From Alphaproteobacteria bacterium (GTDB lineage: Bacteria; Pseudomonadota; Alphaproteobacteria; GCA-2731375), in contig JAPKBD010000007.1 of the NCBI GenBank assembly GCA_028824965.1, positions 1-36,966 of the forward strand: a DNA stretch of 36,966 bases. Direction: 5' to 3'. The position numbers and the translations under genes were made by a program. Numbering within the stretch: the first letter of the stretch is position 1; every line of letters starts with the position of its first letter. Below the pieces are notes generated by a model that worked only from the letters and a program-made list of their open reading frames with translations, made no database searches and was not told the origin of the DNA. This document shows, one piece after another, positions 32,537-36,966 of the stretch.

Positions 32537-33385
32537 ATGCGTACTATTCTGGTTCCATTCTGCGACGATGATCGGGCAGAGGCTGCCTTAAGAACAGCCC
32601 TGTTGATCGCAAGAAAATATGATGGCCATGTGGAAGGTTTGCACGCATGGCGAACGCCACAAATAATTGCCGGGGAAGGCGTGGTCTTTCCATCCGAATC
32701 CCTGGCTCGCTTAACCGATGAATCTAAACAATTCGCCGCGTCCGCCCATCAACGATTTGACCGGGTGGTCAAAGGTGACAATGTGCCCTATCGCGATATT
32801 GGTACGGCAGCCGGTGGTGTCAGTTGTTCCTGGCGTGAAGGCGAGGGGGTGGAGAGCGAGATTGTCGGCGACTATGGTCGTCTGTTTAATCTCATGGTCA
32901 TGGGGCGCAATGAATTGGGCACTTCCGTCGATTGGAAAGCGACGTTGGAAGCAGCTTTGTTCGAAAGCGGCCGGCCGATTATTTTGGCCCCCGACACAGT
33001 GCCCGAGGTTATTGGCCGCCATGTGGTCATTGCATGGAACGGTGCCACGGAGACGTCTCGCACGATCGCCGTTGCCATGACTTTTCTACGGGATGCGGAA
33101 CGGGTCACGGTGCTGACGGTAGAGGGTGGCTTTGTCGTTCCCGGCCCATCGGCTGAAGATGTGGCCAAACATCTGACCCGGGCCGGTATTGACGCATCTA
33201 CCATGACGGTAGCACCCGGGCGTCGCAGTGTTGGCGAGGCTTTTGTGTATGAAGCGGCCCAAGCGGGGGGCGATCTGTTGTTGAAGGGCGCCTTTAGCAA
33301 TAGCCGTTTGCGGCAGATGATCTTTGGCGGTGCGACCCGGGACATCATCGCATCATCAAGCCTGCCGGTATTGCTGGCCCGGTAA
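32537..33385 (+). CDS. Universal stress protein, two tandem Usp domains
   Basis: 282-residue protein made of two UspA-like domains. The first begins MRTILVPFCDDDRAEAALRTALLIA; the second begins RHVVIAWNGATETSRTIAVAM and ends KGAFSNSRLRQMIFGGATRDIIASSSLPVLLAR, which contains the ATP-binding G-x-x-x-x-R and G-G-A-T/D-I-I landmarks. Such proteins bind ATP or nucleotides and respond to stress or starvation; no specific role can be given. GGGGG eight bases before ATG 32537 is the ribosome-binding site. It lies ten bases upstream of the agmatinase-family gene and may be co-transcribed. Confidence 0.88.
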   Translation: MRTILVPFCDDDRAEAALRTALLIARKYDGHVEGLHAWRTPQIIAGEGVVFPSESLARLTDESKQFAASAHQRFDRVVKGDNVPYRDIGTAAGGVSCSWREGEGVESEIVGDYGRLFNLMVMGRNELGTSVDWKATLEAALFESGRPIILAPDTVPEVIGRHVVIAWNGATETSRTIAVAMTFLRDAERVTVLTVEGGFVVPGPSAEDVAKHLTRAGIDASTMTVAPGRRSVGEAFVYEAAQAGGDLLLKGAFSNSRLRQMIFGGATRDIIASSSLPVLLAR

Positions 33386-33395
33386 TGGCCCCGTA

Positions 33396-34352
33396 ATGGT
33401 TGACCGCGACCCTATGGTACGGCCCCGGTATACGGGGTTGGCGAGTTTTATGCGCGCGCCTTATTGCAGTGGTGACCAGGGCGACGATTGGCGCGATGTT
33501 GATATTGGCATGATTGGCGTGCCCTTTGATGGCGGGGTCACAAATCGGCCCGGTGCCCGCCATGGCCCCCGCGAAATCCGAAATCAATCCAGTTTGATCC
33601 GTCGCATTAATCAGGCAACGGGCATCTGCCCCTATGATTTGGCGCGGGTTGCAGATCTGGGTGATGCCTGGATTGAAAAGCCGTTCGAATTGGAAGGCGC
33701 GTTGGATGAGATCGCGGCGTTTTATGCAAAAGTCCATGGCAGAGGCATAATTCCACTATCGGCGGGCGGCGATCATTCGGTGACCCTGCCTATTTTGCGC
33801 GCCATTGCCCGTGACCGCGCCCTGGGCCTGGTCCATTTTGATGCCCATTGCGATACGGGTGATGACTATCTGGGGTCCAAATTTCATCACGGTGCACCAT
33901 TCCGCCGCGCGGTGGAGGAAGGCTTGCTGGACCCCAAACGCTGTATTCAGATCGGCATTCGCGGCTCCCTGAATGATATGGATCTGTGGTCTTTCAGTCA
34001 CGACCAGGGCATGCGGGTGATTTATATCGAAGAATTTTACGAACTGGGTGTCAAAGGCGTCATTGCAGAGGCGCATCGAGTTGTCGGCACGGGCCCTGCC
34101 TATGTCAGTTTCGATGTGGACGGTTTGGACCCGGTTTATGCGCCGGGCACAGGCACGCCGGAGGTTGGGGGTTTCTCCACCCTGGAGGCGCAATTGATGC
34201 TGCGGGGATTATCAGGATTAGATTTGGTAGGGGGCGATGTGGTTGAAGTCTCCCCACCGTTTGACCCCAGTGGCAACACTGCTTTGGTGGGTGCCACCAT
34301 GATGTTTGAAATCCTCTGCCTGCTTGCAGAGTCCCGTGCGGCGCGTGCCTGA
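33396..34352 (+). CDS. Agmatinase/arginase (ureohydrolase) family protein
   Basis: 318-residue manganese ureohydrolase that splits urea from agmatine, guanidinobutyrate or related guanidino compounds. Metal ligands are visible as H127 in AGGDHSV, D149-x-H151-x-D153 in HFDAHCDTG and D240-x-D242 in SFDVDGLDP; PFDPSGNTAL follows the family end. ATG 33396 is chosen because the MVDRDPMVRPRYTG start suits the family; the open frame from 33324 overlaps the stress protein in another reading frame and I reject its extra N terminus. Agmatinase and guanidinobutyrase cannot be told apart here. Confidence 0.9.
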   Translation: MVDRDPMVRPRYTGLASFMRAPYCSGDQGDDWRDVDIGMIGVPFDGGVTNRPGARHGPREIRNQSSLIRRINQATGICPYDLARVADLGDAWIEKPFELEGALDEIAAFYAKVHGRGIIPLSAGGDHSVTLPILRAIARDRALGLVHFDAHCDTGDDYLGSKFHHGAPFRRAVEEGLLDPKRCIQIGIRGSLNDMDLWSFSHDQGMRVIYIEEFYELGVKGVIAEAHRVVGTGPAYVSFDVDGLDPVYAPGTGTPEVGGFSTLEAQLMLRGLSGLDLVGGDVVEVSPPFDPSGNTALVGATMMFEILCLLAESRAARA

Positions 34353-34367
34353 TCCCTATGATGACCG

Positions 34368-35660
34368 CTATCTTTGGGGCGTCATCCGTTGGGCGGCAGC
34401 CGTTGCCACAAGGGCGAGCAGGGCGAAGATCGCTGCACCATAAAATACGTAGGCCGGTTGGTTGCCGTCCAAAAACCAGCCAAACAGAATTGGTGCGATA
34501 CTGACACCTATTGAATATCCTACGAAGACAAAGCCAATAACCTTGCCGAATTGACCGGGTGGGGTCAGAGCGCGCAACATCAGATCACGGGCCGGCAGTA
34601 CCGCGCCCAGCCCAATACCGCTCAGCGCCATAAGGGCGATGAGTATGAGGCTCGAACCCGGCACAACAACGGCAAGCGCCGTGGCAATCGCCGCCAACAA
34701 CAACGCGGCCGCCGCCGTCACCAAATGACGGGGGAAGCGGTCGGTGATGATCCCGGCCAACAATATACCGCCGACGACGCCGAACAGATGAGCTGATAGC
34801 GCCGTGTTCGCTTCCTCAAGGCTGATCCCGTGCAGACCAACCAGACCTGTCACGATGAAGGCGATGAGACCACCGCTCGCCATCCCGTATAGAATAAAGA
34901 ACAACATGAATAACAGCACTGCGGGGCTGAGCAAAAGGGGTATGCCTGTCAGAGCGGCAGATGACGTGTCGGTTGCGACTTCGTTTGTCGGTTGGGGGGT
35001 GGTTGATGGACGCGTAACGTTTAGCAGATCCCGTCGCCAGATCATGGCGGCCAGGGCGACCAAACCTGCAATCCCGGCGACCGTCAGTGCGGTTCGCCAA
35101 CTGGTCCACTGGGCCAGAACAAGGATTGAAACAGGCGCGCAGGCCCCGCCCAGAAAGCCAGAGAAGGTATGGAAGGAGAACGCCCGGCCGAGTTTCTTTT
35201 CCCGAATAGCGTTGTTGATGATCGCATAATCAGCCGGATGAAAGACGCTGTTGCCAAGGCCCGCAAGAACCGCCAAAGCCAGCAGCGCCCAATAGACCTC
35301 AACCAGGCCCATCATCAACACCGCACAGGCGTTGATACCCATGCCCACCAACAACACAGTGCGCGGCCCAATCCGATCAACCAAAAATCCGACCGGGCTT
35401 TGCATGACGCCGCCCAATAGACCATAGGCGGTCATGGCGAGGCCCAGTTCCAGATAGCTGACGCCGAATTCTGCTTTTAGAAATGGAAACAACGGGGGCA
35501 GGACCAGGGCGAAATAGTGACTGAAAAAATGCCCGATGCTGATGACCCCCAACGTCCGGCGCTCACGAGAGATCACGCTGGGTTCGCTGTCGTCGTAACC
35601 GGGGGGCGACACAGGGCCGTTCATGGGGCCGTTCATGGGGCTGTTCAAAGTTTGCGACAT
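34368..35660 (-). CDS. MFS transporter
   Basis: Integral membrane protein of about 430 residues with 12 predicted hydrophobic helices. Helix 2 and its loop carry SPVGFLVDRIGPRTVLLVG, the MFS signature region, and FHPADYAIINNAIREKKLGRAFS is the conserved fifth-helix area of this subfamily. The N terminus has a Met-Asn-Gly-Pro repeat, from the 12-bp repeat in the DNA. ATG 35660 shares one base with the TGA of the upstream MFS gene (TGATG), so translation is coupled. The pair of MFS genes in one operon is notable; substrate unknown. Confidence 0.88.
   Translation of the reverse strand: MSQTLNSPMNGPMNGPVSPPGYDDSEPSVISRERRTLGVISIGHFFSHYFALVLPPLFPFLKAEFGVSYLELGLAMTAYGLLGGVMQSPVGFLVDRIGPRTVLLVGMGINACAVLMMGLVEVYWALLALAVLAGLGNSVFHPADYAIINNAIREKKLGRAFSFHTFSGFLGGACAPVSILVLAQWTSWRTALTVAGIAGLVALAAMIWRRDLLNVTRPSTTPQPTNEVATDTSSAALTGIPLLLSPAVLLFMLFFILYGMASGGLIAFIVTGLVGLHGISLEEANTALSAHLFGVVGGILLAGIITDRFPRHLVTAAAALLLAAIATALAVVVPGSSLILIALMALSGIGLGAVLPARDLMLRALTPPGQFGKVIGFVFVGYSIGVSIAPILFGWFLDGNQPAYVFYGAAIFALLALVATAAAQRMTPQR
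35614..35649. repeat. In-frame 12-bp repeats at the start of an MFS gene
   Basis: GGGCCGTTCATG occurs twice at 35614-35637 and a variant (GGGCTGTTCAAA) follows to 35649. On the minus strand it encodes the MNGPMNGP segment near the N terminus of the transporter. The 12-base unit keeps the frame. Confidence 0.85.
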
Positions 35661-36883
35661 CAAAGACGCTCTGCTTCCGGATCGCCCTGCAGGCCAGACA
35701 GTTGTACCGGCCGGCCCTTGCCCGGCAGTAACAATGCGCCAAGCGTCGCCAGGATTGCCGCGACACCCAGCAATAGATATAGAAGATCAAAATTACCCTC
35801 GGCGTCGTACAGGATGCCTGCAAGTTCGACCGTAAGGCCGCCGATGCCGATGGACAGTACGAACTTTGCACCGTAGGCGATGCCTCGCCATTTAAACGGC
35901 GTGTATCGTGCCACCAGCATGTTTTCGGCTGCGACAAAACCCGTGCTGGCCAAAAGCACGAAGGCGATCAACGTCAGTAACCCGGTGCCAAACATTGCGG
36001 TGACAAAGAACAGCGGTATGATTTGTAGCAACCAAAACACAATGTAGATGTTTTTCGGCGAATAACGATCCGCCAGCCAGCCGCCGATTAGACTGCTGAT
36101 GGAGGAAAAACCGACAACGGCACCAACATAGATGCCGATCTCTGTATAAGACCCTGCGAAGCTGGTGCCGAGGCCGCCCTCAAACAATTTCGGCATGGTG
36201 TTCAGAATGCCGGAATAGATAAAGCCACTGCATGCCATTGTGACCGTCAGCACCAAAAAGGCACGTTTCATGGTGCCGGCACCTGGCTTGGCCACGGCCG
36301 CCCGGTCTTTCTTGATATCGCCAACATATCCACGCGACCAGGCAACAAGCAGTATCAGGCCGATTGCGATGCTGGCAATGCCGGGCAGGATGAAAGCTTC
36401 CCGCCAGGAGAAATAATCGATCATTAAGCCCACGAACGGCGGTGCAATCGCCCCACCAAAGCCACCGAATAACCCATTGATGCCCAGGGACATACCCTGT
36501 TTGCGGGCACTTGCAATCAGCCATGGGATGCCCACCGGATGATAGATGGAGGCAAAAAAACCTAGCAGTGATAGGCCGATGAACAGCTGCGTAGATGTAT
36601 CTGCCATGCCGATGAAAAACAGCGAACCGCCAATGCCGGCGAAGAACATCACCATCATGCCAACCTGGCTCCATCGATCACCAAGCCAGCCTGCAGGCAA
36701 CGCAGCGACGCCATAGAGTACGAGACCAACACTGGCCAGGCCCAGCATCTCGCCATAAGGCAAGTCGAACACCTGCGGCAAATGCAGCACCGCCGTTGCA
36801 TAAAGAATGGTGACCATATGCGTGGTGGTGTGGCCGATATTCGTGAATATGGCGGCAAGGCGATCTGAAGGGCTGGTTTCCAA
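35660..36883 (-). CDS. MFS transporter, upstream member of a coupled pair
   Basis: 407-residue major facilitator permease with about 12 transmembrane helices. HTTTHMVTILYATAVLHLP and ALPAGWLGDRWSQVGMM belong to helices 1-3, and YHPVGIPWLIASARKQGMSLGINGLFGGFGGAIAPP is the helix 4-5 region. It resembles the second MFS protein in this region (both share a helix 5 H-P motif), so the two may be paralogues. The start is TTG 36883: a stop codon lies in frame upstream, no ATG fits, and GGAG precedes it by about seven bases. The end overlaps the second transporter start by one base. Confidence 0.87.
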   Translation of the reverse strand: METSPSDRLAAIFTNIGHTTTHMVTILYATAVLHLPQVFDLPYGEMLGLASVGLVLYGVAALPAGWLGDRWSQVGMMVMFFAGIGGSLFFIGMADTSTQLFIGLSLLGFFASIYHPVGIPWLIASARKQGMSLGINGLFGGFGGAIAPPFVGLMIDYFSWREAFILPGIASIAIGLILLVAWSRGYVGDIKKDRAAVAKPGAGTMKRAFLVLTVTMACSGFIYSGILNTMPKLFEGGLGTSFAGSYTEIGIYVGAVVGFSSISSLIGGWLADRYSPKNIYIVFWLLQIIPLFFVTAMFGTGLLTLIAFVLLASTGFVAAENMLVARYTPFKWRGIAYGAKFVLSIGIGGLTVELAGILYDAEGNFDLLYLLLGVAAILATLGALLLPGKGRPVQLSGLQGDPEAERL

Positions 36884-36894
36884 TGGTGTCTCCG

Positions 36895-36966
36895 CTATTT
36901 AGTGGTTTTTTCGTTCGATAGCTGCGGTGAAGGCTTAGGCGCTTCTGCGACTTGGGCCACGCGTGC
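36895..36966 (-). CDS. Partial C terminus of an upstream protein (cut by the window edge)
   Basis: On the minus strand an open frame enters from the right edge and stops at TAG (36895-36897), giving 23 residues: a polar, Pro-, Ala- and Lys-rich tail (ARVAQVAEAPKPSPQLSNEK). It ends 11 bases before the TTG start of the MFS gene, as expected for an upstream operon member. No family can be assigned from such a tail, and a chance open frame of this length is possible. Confidence 0.35.
   Translation of the reverse strand, partial: ARVAQVAEAPKPSPQLSNEKTTK

Noticed and set aside
1-36966. CRISPR arrays, tRNA or rRNA genes, insertion sequences, prophage genes
   Set aside because: No regularly spaced repeats, cloverleaf-like spacers, transposase or integrase motifs were seen by reading; a tRNAscan and IS search would be needed to exclude them formally.

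Overview
The window reads as a chromosomal segment of an alphaproteobacterium. The grounds are a soxBDAG sarcosine oxidase operon, a PAS histidine kinase with a PleC/DivJ-style phosphoacceptor region, several glutathione S-transferases (GSTs), and many acyl-CoA enzymes, at roughly 55-60% G+C by eye. Order and genus cannot be fixed from this sequence. Genes are tightly packed, with many ATGA or TGATG overlaps and tail-to-tail neighbours a few bases apart. I saw no rRNA, tRNA, CRISPR, phage or insertion-sequence gene. No stretch over 300 bases lacks a gene; the longest is the roughly 200 bases at 29622-29817, which holds only a short palindrome.

Layout. 1-1802 (+): a GST whose catalytic-position cysteine codon is TGA, a GFA/CENP-V zinc protein and a nucleoside deaminase. 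1811-8051 (-): soxBDAG followed upstream by a GlcD-type FAD oxidase. 8162-11001: a small conserved-looking protein, a lipoprotein-like alpha/beta hydrolase, a nitroreductase and a uracil-DNA-glycosylase-like protein. 11139-18110: PAS histidine kinase, frameshifted crotonase, hotdog thioesterase, M81 peptidase with an MFS transporter, and a second GST. 18152-29146: two divergent acyl-CoA operons. The minus arm is crotonase, isocitrate-lyase-family enzyme, HpaB-family protein, ketoacyl synthase and acyl-CoA ligase. The plus arm is two acyl-CoA dehydrogenases, a MetE-like gene with an amber codon, an amidohydrolase and a third GST. 29181-36966: an amber-interrupted glyoxalase-associated gene, a phosphodiesterase/58-aa ORF/KDG kinase operon divergent from KDPG aldolase, a universal stress protein, an agmatinase-family hydrolase, two coupled MFS transporters and the tail of one more gene at the edge.

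How the parts may work together. Sarcosine oxidase demethylates sarcosine, and KDG kinase plus KDPG aldolase split 2-keto-3-deoxygluconate to pyruvate and glyceraldehyde-3-phosphate. The divergent acyl-CoA operons look like one catabolic pathway for an unidentified carboxylic acid: CoA activation, alpha-beta dehydrogenation, hydration, hydroxylation and C-C cleavage.

The observation most worth following is the in-frame TGA in the first GST. It sits exactly where the family has the cysteine of its CPWVQR-type motif, and a hairpin 11 bases downstream fits the geometry of a bacterial SECIS. Selenocysteine is therefore a real possibility. Against it, the same window has two other genes broken by single TAG codons and one by a one-base frameshift, so ordinary nonsense mutation or sequence error must be excluded.
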